Of a stretch of 64,000 nt of DNA, positions 46,586-57,729 are shown one piece after another. The notes beneath the pieces were generated by a model that saw only the letters and a program-made list of their open reading frames with translations, was not told the origin of the DNA and did not search any database. Numbering within the stretch: position 1 is the stretch's first letter; the number at the start of each line of letters is the position of its first letter. This DNA is from Zarea fungicola (Eukaryota; Ascomycota; Sordariomycetes; Hypocreales; Cordycipitaceae): contig FWCC01000016.1 of NCBI GenBank assembly GCA_900169235.1, forward strand, positions 124,001 to 188,000, read 5' to 3'. Both the position numbers and the translations under genes were made by a program.

Positions 46586-48661
46586 CACTCAGAAGTACGC
46601 TAATGACGCTATACCTATTTCGGCCTGGCCGCAGCCTCAGCCTTCACTGGCCTCACCACAGCCCCAGCCAGACGCACGCCTTTTTGCGTCCCCTGTGCTA
46701 CATTTGACTCGGCACGATAGAGGCACGATGCGCAAGGCGTATCTCAAGGCATCGTTTTCGCATCTCGACGATGGACATGGACAATTTATACAAGACTAAT
46801 CACGTTCAATTCCACCTTTTATTGCCCGTGCTACAGCGCAATTACTTTCTTGCTTAGCCAAGCAGTCTGAGCAAAGGACGGACCACGATAGCAAGCCGTC
46901 GATCCGCCCACAGCCCTAGTGCTGCGCGACTTAAAAATTTAACCGCCTAGCCAATTTCTGCTCTGCACCTGCATCAGCGATTCTTCCCGTGGAGAGTGCG
47001 AGTAAACGAATTTCGTACACTAGCGCCTCCACTCGGAGTGTCGTGGTGTCGCAGTGGTGCCCAGGAAGGGTGCTCTCATCACACTTGTCCAGGGCGTTGC
47101 TGGTGTGGCGCTCGGAACCGTAGTAAATGGGCGTTTCGAAACCGAGAATTAATAATTACCCTGGCCCAAACGGAAAGAGATACACGTGTCGATTCGTTGA
47201 TGGTCGTCGTCATGAGAGCGTATCTAGTTGTCGCTTCATTGCGTATACTACCAGTGCATGAGTACGTACTGCTCTGGAATTTCTCCGATCCCCGATCAGT
47301 ACATTGAGCTTGGACGTGCAAATTCACATTGCGCCCTATGCACGTCAATTGTCAAACTGGTGTCAAAGGCATGTCGGCCATGTTGTGCCGTATAAAAGTA
47401 GCCTGGGGGTGTCCTCGTTCTAGCCAACCAGATCGAGTCCAGCCAGTAAGCCTCTTCTGTCCACTTGGCCGCGCTCTTTTTACCAGACTCGGTTCGGCCG
47501 AATATATCCAGTGGAGCACTGTGCCTGCCTTTTTGCGAACTGTGTCTTGCAAGAGGATCGTAGATTTGCTTATAAAGGAGGCGGAGTACTGAAATTCCCT
47601 TGGCCTTTAAGACATTGGGCAAGTGTTTTGTCCCATAAAAGTTACTCACAGTGAGACCTCCTGAGGCGATCTCGCAGCACCGTCAACTCACCTGTTCCTG
47701 GTGTTGCCGTTGGCAGGCCCAGCCGGAAGTCGCATCGCTTATGTAACGCATAGCGCTGCTGTGAGGCTTGATGACTAAGCCACAGCCAGCCCTCGCATTA
47801 CAAGAAAGGGCCACGATACGGGTCCGATAGAGGTACGAGGCTTTTTGGCCTTAAGCTTAGTTATTACTGCTACCAGCATAACGATATTGTACGCTCAGAT
47901 AATTGATCGCTCTCTTGTTCCACTTTTGCCGGGCTCCTAAGTAAATATTGTTACAGCTTATTTCATTCATACGAAGTTGTCCAGGACGTCCTCGAGATTG
48001 CCTTATATCGTCCCAATAGACTACTGAAGCAAGGTCAGATCAAAGCCAGCTAGGAGCATCAATGTAGTCCCAGCGGTGTGTACTTAACTAGCATGACTAT
48101 GTTGAGCAACATTGCGCGGCTCCATTTTGGCTTGACTTTTAAGTTGATACAGGACCATTTCTATTCATAGTAAATGCATATATCACGGGTTACGAATCCA
48201 CCCGCAAACCTGTGCAATACCAACAGGCTACGAGCCAGCTACTGTTAAATGATACCAGACCGGGACCCATTTCTTTACTTCACCTTTGGCACAGGCAATG
48301 CTTTTGGTTGACTGGAGCGTCAGACCAATACTTGTAGGAAGCGTGGCGGGCTACTCTTTATAGACCAGTTCTTATCAGCTACTACCAGTTTAAGAGCTGG
48401 CGCATATCCACATGTCACCTATAACGGGTGATATGTATTTGTGCACAAAATACGAAATACCGCTCAAGAGCAATATGATTTTGATCTGCATGATCTGAAC
48501 ATTTGCCTTCTTCTGTTGTAGGTAATCTGCCACAGCCAGCGTAGAAGGGAACCAACTCCATCAATGAACGAAGAACAAGAAAGTAGCAAAATGACAAACA
48601 AAAACAAGAACCCCGACATAGGATATCGATCTAGAACTACCACCCCACTTTCCAAAACACA
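46586..48661. other. Intergenic region, no gene seen
   Basis: Holds the cpc-1 promoter on the left. Open frames at 46996-47307 and 47296-47649 (minus) overlap each other and show no protein-like content. GCGGAGTAC occurs near 47582. Confidence 0.5.
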
Positions 48662-49003
48662 TCATTGCGAAAGTGTTCCTTCTCCACGCTTCGGTTCTAT
48701 TGTGCAATAGCAATGCAGCCAACCTCCCTCCATGTACGTGTACGTCGTCTTCCCGGTACCATGGCAGTGCCAGCAGGCACCGTCACCGTAGCTCGACCGT
48801 AGTTTTCCCTCACCGAGGCATAGCACGCACTCCTTTATCTTCTCCACAGGCTTTTCATGGTATATCATGCCCTTGCCCTGGCAGTTGACACATGGGGGGA
48901 TGGATGGAGGCTGTATCGTTGTAGAAACTGGCAATCGAGGTCGCCGTGCCGCCGGTACTGCAATGGGCCTCAATGTCGCCCATCTACTATTTTTTTGAGA
49001 CAT
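48662..49003 (-). CDS. Small DnaJ-type cysteine-rich protein
   Basis: Complete 113-aa frame with ATG at 49001-49003 and no intron. It contains three CxxCxGxG motifs of the DnaJ zinc-finger type: CVNCQGKG (38-45), CVLCLGEG (59-66) and CWHCHGTG (77-84), plus a degenerate fourth pair at C98/C100 (HCYC). Four such motifs normally bind two zinc ions and contact unfolded clients or assist disulphide chemistry. There is no J domain and no client-binding domain. The N-terminus is basic with several Arg and no acidic residue in the first 45, so mitochondrial targeting is conceivable. Function unknown; stand-alone proteins of this shape occur in plastid and mitochondrial assembly. Confidence 0.72.
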   Translation of the reverse strand: MSQKNSRWATLRPIAVPAARRPRLPVSTTIQPPSIPPCVNCQGKGMIYHEKPVEKIKECVLCLGEGKLRSSYGDGACWHCHGTGKTTYTYMEGGWLHCYCTIEPKRGEGTLSQ

Positions 49004-49219
49004 GACTTTGTGTTACTTCAGTTATGATTTTTTTTGGCTCCTCTTTATCTGTTGCCTGGTTGGCAGGCTTCGCATATCACTCGTTTGGGTACCACCACGA
49101 CCCGTTGGACATGAACTTGACGAGACGGCCTTTTCACAGGATTGCTTCTCTATCGCAATGTAGTTTTACCAATAAACTTTGAGGTATTAGTTTTTTGTAT
49201 TGTCTAAGTTCCCTGGCAT

Positions 49220-49541
49220 TTATTCTTTGCTGGAGGCTGCATGGTCCATCAGCGCTGGTTGGTGATCCTCGTCTGCCGTCGTGACGAGCAGATTGTCGTC
49301 GGAGTCTGTGCTATTGCCTCACGTCGTACAGGATAAAGGGTGAAGCGATGAAGCCTTCTCACCGAAACTCAAAGCCACTCCGCCTACCACCAGGATCAAC
49401 GCTGAATGCTCGGATGCCTTTGCCAGATATATGCGTTGCAAGCTTCTTCACAAACATGACACGGGCGGCGTTGGATTGAGCATACGCCACTCTCGGGGCA
49501 TATGAGCCCTCGGCCTGCGGATGAAAGTCAGAAATAGGACC
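49220..49541 (-). pseudogene. 3' remnant of a short-chain dehydrogenase gene
   Basis: Two exon-like segments on the minus strand, 49363-49541 and 49220-49310, joined by a good 52-nt intron (GTGAGA to AATAG) with matching phase. The first reads VAYAQSNAARVMFVKKLATH then KGIRAFSVDPGG, the active-site helix and following strand of an SDR enzyme. In working SDRs the pattern is YxxxK; here it is Y-A-Q-S-N, so the catalytic lysine is replaced. The second exon ends in a Asp/Ala-rich tail and TAA. Nothing resembling the Rossmann nucleotide-binding half (TGxxxGxG) is found upstream, where the sequence becomes AT-rich. I interpret it as a 5'-truncated pseudogene. Confidence 0.55.
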
Positions 49542-50215
49542 CTGTTGAGGTTTTGGTTTACCTTCAGTCAGTTATGATTTTGCTGGAGCTCAGAAAAGAT
49601 CCAAGATCGGACAATACTTGTGAAAGATTGACTTTACGACACACCATGTTACTTTATTGCGACAAATTAAGCGTCAAATTCAAGAGGACAAGAATAAATT
49701 TCATGTTTGTCAGATGTGTACGACGCAAAGCATTTTATTCACAGAAGTGTCACTTTTTGCTTGTAATTTGTAGGCAAATATGATAATACGATGTTGCACG
49801 GCGTAACGTAGGGAACACATGTCAGTTTTCGCGTAACAGGGAGCTGCAATTCACAATTTGATGAAATACAGGCTGCCTACCTATTTACTTACAGTCTGGT
49901 GCAACGGTGACGCTGAATTCACAGCCAGGAGCGATCTTTGGCACCCTTGACATTCGCTGCTACGGTAGTGGCTTTGCGTAGCCTGTATCCTCTTGCCTAT
50001 TCGGGTTGAGCTCAATAGTTATAGCGTCGGGATTGAATTCAACCGATCTCACGTTCACAACGGTTTCAACGAGGCGTTTTCGCGTCTTTTTCATTCGTTA
50101 TTACTGCTTTCTTTTCTCGTTTATTCTTCTTCCTCTCTTTCTTTATTAATTGCTCGGTATTTCTTCAACATCATTCATAACCCAAAGTACAACTACTACC
50201 GCAGTTAAAATAAAA
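49542..50215. other. Intergenic region (promoter of glycosidase gene)
   Basis: Between the SDR remnant and the GH105 start. A pyrimidine-rich stretch at about 50085-50150 immediately before the ATG is typical of a fungal core promoter. No further gene is seen. Confidence 0.5.
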
Positions 50216-51433
50216 ATGCGGCTCCAATTGTTCGGTGCAGTGCTTACAGGCCTGACCTGCGTTGTCAATGCAGGCACAAAATCTCGCCCAATGTCGCTGC
50301 GCATGATTGATAGCCTCATGAGTCGCAATCAGGGCATTATTTCTTCCGGCGCACCAACTAGCACGCTCGAGAGCGGCTTTTTATCCATCGCTCTCGCCAA
50401 TGTCATTGCCCAATACCCCGATGACCCGTCCGCCGCCAAATACAAAGACTACCTTGCCCAGATCCTCGCCGTCGCCTCTAAAGGTCTCCGCAACGCCACC
50501 GCCGATGCCAAGACGCCCCTCGATCACTTCTCCATCTTCACGGGCATCACCGATGCCAACACCGTCGGCGCGCAGGTTCAGTCGCTCCCTGATATTGCGG
50601 CTGCCTACGAGGCCATCAACGCCTCGCTGGCGCTGCAGACCCGCAACCCAGACGGCGGGCTCTGGTACTACGTCTACCCAGAATGGAGCTACCTGGACGG
50701 CATCTTTTCGTTGTTGCCATTCATGGCTGCCGCGCAGCATCCCAACTATACAGACATTGCACTACAGGTGTCCTTGCTCACGAAGCATTGCTACGATACG
50801 GCGTCTGGTCTCTACGTTCACGGCTATGACTGGTCGCGCACGGCTGTATGGGCGAATCGCGAGACTGGTGCCAGCCCCTACGTCTGGGGCCGCTCCCTGG
50901 CGTGGTTTCTCGCCGGTTTGGTGCAGACGTGGGAGCAGTTGGACTGTAACAAGGGTCGACGCCGCAGTGGCGCACTCTGCACGGAGATCAGACGCATCGT
51001 AACGGGTGTGTCGCAACGTCTGATTACCTACACAGACACTGATACGGGTGCGTGGTGGCAGCTTCCCACACTTGGACCACGGTCCGGAAATTTTCTTGAA
51101 AGCTCCAGCACGGTAATATTTGTCTTCTCGCTCCTCAAGGCCCAGCGCATTGGTCTCTTAGCGCACCCAGAAGCAAAATGCTGTGGCAGTGGCTGCAATG
51201 GGGGCAGCACGGTACAAAAGGCCGCGCTGCGCGCGTATGGATACGCAAAGAGCAACTTTGTAATTGATTCGGGTAACGGGACAATTGGCATCGACAAGAC
51301 GGTTTCCGTGTGCAGCCTAAACTCAACGGCAACGTTTGAGTACTACACGCAGCGACCACTGGTGCCGAATGGGCTTCTGGGAGAGGCTGGATTTGTGCTG
51401 GCTTCACTTGAGGCTGAGAGATTGGATACATAA
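50216..51433 (+). CDS. Secreted GH105-type unsaturated glucuronyl/rhamnogalacturonyl hydrolase
   Basis: Predicted extracellular glycosidase of 405 aa, single exon. It starts at the ATG giving MRLQLFGAVLTGLTCVVNAG, a good signal peptide; the open frame begins 22 codons earlier without ATG. The body matches the alpha6/alpha6-barrel family GH105 (YteR/YesR type), which removes unsaturated uronic acid from oligosaccharides made by pectate or rhamnogalacturonan lyases. Blocks supporting this are GGLWYYVYPEWSYLDGIFSLLPF (with the conserved Asp in YLDG), GLYVHGYDWSRTAVWA and SPYVWGRSLAWFLAGL, then GAWWQLPTLGPRSGNFLESSST near the C-terminus. Cys-rich CCGSGCNGG at about 323-331 may be disulphide-bonded. 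It suggests plant cell-wall degradation. Exact substrate unknown. Confidence 0.87.
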   Translation: MRLQLFGAVLTGLTCVVNAGTKSRPMSLRMIDSLMSRNQGIISSGAPTSTLESGFLSIALANVIAQYPDDPSAAKYKDYLAQILAVASKGLRNATADAKTPLDHFSIFTGITDANTVGAQVQSLPDIAAAYEAINASLALQTRNPDGGLWYYVYPEWSYLDGIFSLLPFMAAAQHPNYTDIALQVSLLTKHCYDTASGLYVHGYDWSRTAVWANRETGASPYVWGRSLAWFLAGLVQTWEQLDCNKGRRRSGALCTEIRRIVTGVSQRLITYTDTDTGAWWQLPTLGPRSGNFLESSSTVIFVFSLLKAQRIGLLAHPEAKCCGSGCNGGSTVQKAALRAYGYAKSNFVIDSGNGTIGIDKTVSVCSLNSTATFEYYTQRPLVPNGLLGEAGFVLASLEAERLDT

Positions 51434-52251
51434 ATAGTACATGGTGTATCATATTTAATAATATATTGTTAATATTATTGGTAGGTATTGGTATTCGAGA
51501 AATCAGCTGCGTGGCTCGGAACCAGTTGGACGACTGTACAAGTATATTTCGAATGTAAGGATCCCATAATGCTGCTACCGAAAGAATAGGGAAATGAAGA
51601 AATTTGACAACCCAAACACATAGTCTATGGTTAAGAGTGCCGGGGTGCCAGCGTGGTATCTTTGCCTCTCGGAGTACTGGACATAAAAGATAACAAACAA
51701 AAGCACGAAGAAGTAAAAAGCAATCAGGCGTAACCTCCATGTCTGTCCATTCTCCGTCCGTCCCTCTTCCTCTTAATTCTCGTTTATACAATAGTTCTCT
51801 TTTTATCCAATGTCCTTCCCGTTTACCATCGTTATGATGCAGAAACGTAAACATAAAAATCCATCAGGATTGGGGGCAAGGACCACGACCCAGAAAAAGA
51901 AGAAAGGCGTTCGGCCGCTCTTTTTGCCTATGATACATGCAGTATAATCCCATCCACGTAAACCCGTTAATAAAAGACCCCTTTGTCGTGTAATATGTAT
52001 AATACCAACAGACGCCAAATGCCCAAATAACCGCCTCAAAAAATATGAAAAGCAAGCAATTGCCCTTTCCTTATTCGTGTAGAAGAGAGCTAAGAAAGTA
52101 AAAGAAAAATATCAAAGAGCAAAACCTGTCTCCGCGTTCCGTTCAGCATCATCGTCAAAATGGGGTGGGGGAATGAAATAAAAAACCAGCAAAGGTGGAT
52201 ATTTGTGGTCGTAGGAAAATGTGGTCGTAACCCAGTTCTTATCAACGGAAT
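51434..52251. other. Convergent intergenic region (3' UTRs)
   Basis: Between two convergent genes; AT-rich, presumably both 3' UTRs. CGGAGTAC occurs at about 51670. No gene is seen. Confidence 0.55.
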
Positions 52252-54168
52252 TTACTCGGGGATGGGCTGACTCGCTGCTTGACTTGTTGCTTGCTGCAGG
52301 GCACTGGTATCGTCCTTCTTAGTCCAGCCAGCCCAGCCAGTGTACCAACTTGCTCGCTTATTCTCCTTATCCCGAACTGCGTCGGCATTCTCCTGTACGA
52401 GGCGCAGGGGTCTGGGGTTGCCACCGACAAAAGTTGTCTTCTTTTCGTGCACGGACCGGGGAGGCGACTGCGATGGCGGCGTTGTGACCTCTGCTGAATC
52501 GCCACTGATGCTCGAAGTTTCGCTGCGCATGCCGGGGAAGTTACCCAGTGATGACGGCGCTTGGCTGCTGCTGGTGCTGACTACACGGGACTGGCCGCTG
52601 CCAGAGACACTACCCGACGAAAAGAAGCTCTGCGAGTTGCGGGGGTTGCCAAGGGGAGGCGACACAGGGCCGTCGGGTCCCTTGTACATCTGGCTCACCA
52701 AGCTGGCGGCACCAGCAAACTGGTCACTCTGAGGCCGCGATCGTCGAACACTGGTGGAACGACCAAGATTGCCGATAGGAATGCTAGGTGCCCGCTCGGG
52801 ATCGGTATGTGCGGATGTGGTACTGCCTTGTGCAACAGAAAGTGGGCGAGGTCGTGGCTTGGAAGGCCCCATCGCTATGGATTTGGCACGCTGCAAGAGG
52901 GATCCTGCGTTAGGCGTGGCGGGTAGCTCCTTATTGACATCGCCTTTGCTGTCGCTGGATTGATCCAGAATTGACTCAAAGTCCTGGTGCTGCAGCAAGC
53001 GCTCGATGATTTTGTTAATATATAGCGTCAGAGCCTTGTTCTGCTCCTTCATGGATTTGAGCTCGGCTTCTAGACGGCGGTCCCCATCGCCCTCGGCCTC
53101 AGTGGCGTCAGAGAGTTCGTCTGCAAGTGAGGAGGTGGGTAGTTTGCCCTCAAGGGCATTCAGGGCGTCCTGGTTGGAGCTCATATAGCTAAAATCATTC
53201 TGGCCAAAGTCACCTTTAAGCGTCTTGTCCTTGAGCAGTAGCTGGTAGCTCTCGTTGTCCTCCATCAGCCTGGCATTCGCCATGCGAGCCTCCATCAGCA
53301 ATCGCTCAACCTCTTGGAGTCGGCCGCCTCCCTGATTCTCCGATTCGACCAGTTTGATTTGCGCCTCGGCAAGTTCCAGTCGTAACGATTCGATGAGTTT
53401 GTCCTTCTGTAGGATGAGTTTCGAGCTGCTGCGAGAGTCACTTCGCTGGAGTGAGGACGGCGGGGCAAAGCTGCTGCCATCAAGCGCAGGCGATGCATTA
53501 GCTGCCGGAAGAAAAGGTTTAGTAACCATTTGTTTCACAATGGACATGTCAGATCATCTGTTGTAGCACTTACCTGTCCGGGAAGGTCTCGGTTCATCAT
53601 CGCCCTGATTACGTTGGGCGAGGCTGTCCTTGAGTCTCTGGATAATAGTTGCCATCTCCTCTTCCTTGTTGGCCATGTCTTCCTTTTCTTTGAGCATGGA
53701 GCTTCGTTCCGCCTCGTAGATGGTTTCCATTTCTCGGATTTGGCGAGTGGCCTCTCGTTTGTCATTCTTTAGAGACTCGAGCTGCTCTTCATATTCGTGA
53801 ACCTTTTCCTCGAGCTTGGCGGAGTCCTTGACCGCATCTTCAAGTTTGGTCTGTAAAACATCGATCTGCTTTACTAGCGTGTCTGATTGTTTCTCCTCCT
53901 TCTCTAGACGCTCTTGGAGATCTTCAACAGCAGCGGCCGCAGCTGCACGGGCGTCTGCCTCTGCAACTGTGCTGTCTTTGCGGGCGGCAGCAGCAGCACG
54001 GGCCGACACTGGGGTTCCCATACGGGTAGAACGTGTGCGAGCGTGGCCAGCAGGAGCCGGTCCTCGCTGCGACGCTGTTCGAGAAGGCGAGACGCTGGGC
54101 GATGTCGTCGTCTCTGGCTGGGAAATTCGGCTGACGGAACCAGGCGGCTTCTTGGCTACTGTCGACAT
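52252..54168 (-). CDS. Coiled-coil protein of unknown function
   Basis: 614 aa from two exons, complement 53574-54168 and 52252-53501, with donor GTAAGT, acceptor GGCAG and agreeing phases. Residues 1-60 are Ser/Thr/Pro-rich and basic. Residues about 70-195 form a strong coiled coil (VEDLQERLEKEEKQSDTLVK onwards), and about 215-300 a second one (LILQKDKLIESLRLELAEAQ). From about 380 the protein is Ser/Pro-rich and disordered, ending with a conserved-looking RASWYTGWAGWTKKDD motif. Such proteins are often named M protein repeat protein in fungal databases because of coiled-coil similarity to streptococcal M protein; that name carries no functional meaning. The build suggests a structural, Golgi or cytoskeletal linker role, which is inference. 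Confidence 0.85.
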
Positions 54169-55764
54169 GGCGACGACGGATTTGGACCGAGTTTTGGCTG
54201 GTAGTATGGGGTATATAAGATAGCGAGTAGGTGCTGTTGTAATGGCAGTGGACAGGTTGGCGCACGATATGTACAGTAGCTATTCTCGGGTAACAGCAGG
54301 CGGGATTCACTGCCTTTGCAACAAATAATCTTGGTCTGGTCAAAAATGTCAAAGGAGGAAACAGGAGGACACAACAAAACATGGGGTTCTGACATGAGCG
54401 CCTTGCTCCGGGTCTCCACACCAACTTTGGCCCGTGATTCAGGGACGCCAGACCAGGCAGTTTCTGGGAGATTTAGCGGCTCCAGGATGAGGCCTGAGGG
54501 TGAACTGGTGGTACCTGGTACGGTCGGGCTTGGTGGGCTACAGGCGGTGATGGAGGGTGCTTACAGCGGCGATGCGGGTACCGGCTACCTGTCCGCATCA
54601 CCCACCGCCACGTTTTATTATTAGGTGTCGTTGGCGCCTAATAAGAATGCTGCCCTCCTGTTGCCACGGGCACATGAAAGTGGTGGTGCTGGGCATGTCT
54701 CGGCTGCGGCAGCCTCACCTAAAGCCGGTGTCTACATAACTATTACATACCTAGTTCCTTTGAAAGAGAGAAGCATCATATGTCGGGCCAGGGCCTGCAG
54801 CAAAGCATTGAAGGCTGCAGCAGGCTTGTACCAACTAAGGTACACCAGTACCACGGCCTGGCTGGCTTTACTAGCGTCGCTATAATTAGGGGATGACTGC
54901 ACTTCGTTCCGGCGCGGTTTCTTTTTTAGGCAGCTGGCTGGGCCCTTGAAGAAACGCTAGAGATCTTGCATGAGCAGACGTTTATTGCATAAAAACGCCT
55001 CATTGGAGGCAAGCAGAACAGAACGCGCGCAGTATCCAGGGCCTTGCTAGCCACTGCTATTGCGATCATCCAGAGACTCACGCTGGCTCGTGAAGACACA
55101 TTACAGAGGCCGCACTGACAGGATGTACAATTACAAATGAGTCCAGAGCTGGTACCCCTTTTTATTACTAGAAATCCACTTCATAGGCCTGTTGCATGAA
55201 GCCTGATCCAGCATTGTCCCCTTGCATCCGCGCTATTAATCTTATTTAACCAGTAGATCCTGGGCAAAAGCCCCGTGGGGACAATTGCAAAAACAGGATG
55301 CTCTACGAAGTTGCTCCCTTAAATTGTGGACAGAGCAACTTGCTGTGAAACATATAGCATTGATACAAAGGCTTTGCCCCAGACCAATGATAGAAACCAA
55401 GCCCTGGGAATTGCTCCTCTACCAGGACGCAGTTGTTGTACCAAGGCGAGTTTTCGAATCAACTCGCCAGAGGCAATAGTACAGAACAAAAACACAGACT
55501 TTCAAATTCACAAAATAGGATACTGAGCTTCATTTTTCTCCATTGAGTTGTCTATTTCATTGTCCCCATACAGGGAAACAAAGTGTAAAGGAAACAAATT
55601 GCGCGCAAACGGCGGCTTTCAACGAATAATTTCATCACATCAGCCCATGGAAACCCGTTGCCTCATGTCGCATTACATCGACTGGTATATGCCGGTGATC
55701 CGATTTACCTCCCAACGCCAGAAAAAAATGCTTTTGATTTCTTTTATTTTTGGTTTGTAGCAAC
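54169..55764. other. Intergenic region, no gene seen
   Basis: Promoter of the minus-strand coiled-coil gene on the left and 3' flank of the eL30 gene on the right. Open frames at 54316-54624 and 54625-54885 have no recognisable content. Confidence 0.5.
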
Positions 55765-56413
55765 TTAAGCAGCCTGGTCGCTGAGGATGTCGGAGTCACC
55801 AGCGTCGAGGATGGCAAGGGTGGAGCAGCGGAAGAGCTTACCGCAGGCGGTACCGAGCTCAATCTGTACGGAGAGAAATACATGTAAGCCAATGTGAAAC
55901 CCTCCAAAGTCAAGGCAAGACTTCTTCGCGGGGCAGACCCCGAGAAACCGACCTCCATTCCAGGATTTTTGGTTTCTCGGTCAAAGCAACCGAGTCACTC
56001 GAGTAGAGTGAATGATTGAGTTGTTTCGTGTGTTATTGATCGGATCATGGTGCATCACGTTTGGTCTGTGCGAAGAAGAACACTGCGGGACTGCCCGCTC
56101 GGGAGAGAAAAACTTACGTTGTTGCCAGAGAAGTGGTGGATGGGGGCCTTGGACAACATGCTGTAGTACTCGAGCTCAGACTTGCGGAGAGGGGGAGTGT
56201 TGCCAGCAATGATGATGAGCTTGGCCTTGCCGGAGCGGAGGGACTTGAGGGTCGACTTGTAACCAAGAGTGACTATGAGGCGAATTTGTTAGCTTTTTGG
56301 TAATCTCGTTTCCATTGAGCTCGCGACGACTAACCCTTGCCAGACTTCATAACAAGCGCCAACTTGGAGTTGATGCTGTTAGAGTCCTTCTTGCTTTTCT
56401 TAACGGGAGCCAT
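55765..56413 (-). CDS. RPL30: 60S ribosomal protein eL30
   Basis: Component of the large cytosolic ribosomal subunit; kink-turn RNA-binding protein of the L7Ae/L30e family. Three exons on the minus strand: 56335-56413, 56118-56272 and 55765-55863, giving 110 aa; splice sites GTTAGT/CATAG and GTAAGT/TACAG, phases agree. The protein reads [20 protein letters not shown], then [20 protein letters not shown], with [19 protein letters not shown] and [18 protein letters not shown], all hallmark blocks. Length matches the family (105-115 aa). It shares a 362-bp intergenic region with the divergently transcribed uL16 gene. In yeast, L30 represses splicing of its own transcript through a kink-turn; a hairpin in intron 2 here is noted separately. 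Confidence 0.98.
55940..55980 (-). repeat. Perfect 10-bp inverted repeat in intron 2 of the eL30 gene
   Basis: CCGAGAAACC at 55940-55949 and GGTTTCTCGG at 55971-55980, separated by 21 bases. The RNA of the minus strand would form a 10-bp stem. The loop can form a further short CCU/AGG pairing, leaving an asymmetric internal loop. Confidence 0.85.
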
Positions 56414-56775
56414 CTCGACGGTTGATTCTTTGGTTAGATCTGAAAATTGACCGTGTCTTTGATGCGGAACAAAACCTCTAGATTAAATCCAGGGTGAATT
56501 TCAATTTTTGGATAGTTGCTAGTTTCGGGTGTGGGGCGAGGGTTGCCTGACCCACCAAATTCGGTGAGCCAATCAGGACATGCTGCAGGCTTTGTGTTAG
56601 CCCTAAAGTCCCGGTGTTTAAGCGATGAGACCACCAGATTACCAAGCCGTGCTTTGAAATCAATGGTGGTGGCCCAGCGAAACAAGGTGTTTTCTGGTTC
56701 TCACGTTGAAGTCACATTTTCCCCCTCGTCACCAACAACCACTTTACGGAAAGTTCACCAGAAAAATCCGACAAA
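56414..56775. promoter_or_regulatory. Bidirectional ribosomal protein promoter
   Basis: The 362 bp between the start codons of divergent eL30 and uL16 genes must contain both promoters and leaders. TTAGCCCTAAA at 56597-56607 resembles the telomere-like (Tbf1/Rap1-type) motif found in ascomycete ribosomal protein promoters. The motif assignment is inference. Confidence 0.65.
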
Positions 56776-57729
56776 ATGGCTCGCCGTCCCGCTCGTTGCT
56801 ACCGCTACTGCAAGAACAAGGTGAGAATTTAAAATCATATTTTTCCATCGTCACCTGCACACGACTCCGAACGAGAGCAACAAAAGAAATCAATCGACAA
56901 GGGCAAACTGGTGGCAACTGGGGAGAATGACATAATGCAAAGAAGAACTGGATGGAAAGGGTGTCGGAAAGCAGGACGACGATATCGCCTACAGAATGCG
57001 CAAACAGGATGCTAATATTTTCTTCCTCTCAGCCGTACCCCAAGTCGCGCTTCAACCGTGGTGTTCCCGACCCCAAGATTCGCATCTTCGATCTTGGCCG
57101 CAAGCGTGCTGCCGTCGACGACTTCCCTCTCTGCATCCACCTCGTCTCCAACGAGTATGAGCAGCTGAGCTCCGAGGCCCTTGAGGCCGCCCGTATTTGC
57201 GCCAACAAGTACCTCGTCAAGAACTCCGGAAAGGACGCTTTCCACCTCCGCGTCCGCGCCCACCCCTTCCACGTCGTCCGTATCAACAAGATGTTGTCCT
57301 GCGCCGGTGCCGATAGACTGCAGACCGGTATGCGTGGTGCCTGGGGCAAGCCCAACGGCTCCGTCGCCCGTGTCAACATTGGTCAGATCATCATGAGCGT
57401 CCGTACTCGTGATGCTAGTACGTGATAACCCCCTCCGCTATGCCCAGCATAGCAAAGGCCTTGCTTGGCAGCAAATTTAACTAACAACCTTGCCTTCAGA
57501 CCGTCACCTCGCTCTTGAGGCTCTCCGCCGCTCTCAGTACAAGTTCCCTGGTCGCCAGAAGATCATTGTCTCCAAGAACTGGGGCTTCACCCCTCTCCGC
57601 CGCGAGGAGTACCTCGACCGCAAGGCCAGTGGCCGTGTCAAGGACGATGGTGCTTACGTTCAGTTCCTCAGCAACCACGGCAACCTGGCCGAGAACATGC
57701 GCCGCTTCCCTGGTGCCTTTACCGCTTAA
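56776..57729 (+). CDS. RPL10: 60S ribosomal protein uL16 (L10)
   Basis: Large-subunit protein near the peptidyl transferase centre, needed for a late step of 60S maturation and subunit joining. Three exons, 56776-56820, 57033-57417 and 57500-57729, 219 aa; introns GTGAGA/CTCAG and GTACGT/TTCAG, phases agree. The sequence begins [20 protein letters not shown] and contains [17 protein letters not shown], the functionally important loop near [20 protein letters not shown], and [11 protein letters not shown]. Length and start agree with the family (214-221 aa). The first intron (212 nt) is longer than the others nearby. I looked in it for snoRNA C and D boxes and saw none convincing. Confidence 0.98.

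Noticed and set aside
52971..52981. TGACTCA site inside the coiled-coil gene, and TGAGTCA inside the F-box gene near 26750
   Set aside because: Both are within coding exons; a 7-bp match there is expected by chance.
56821..57032. Long first intron of uL16 as a snoRNA host
   Set aside because: No C box plus D box or H/ACA pair found at suitable spacing.
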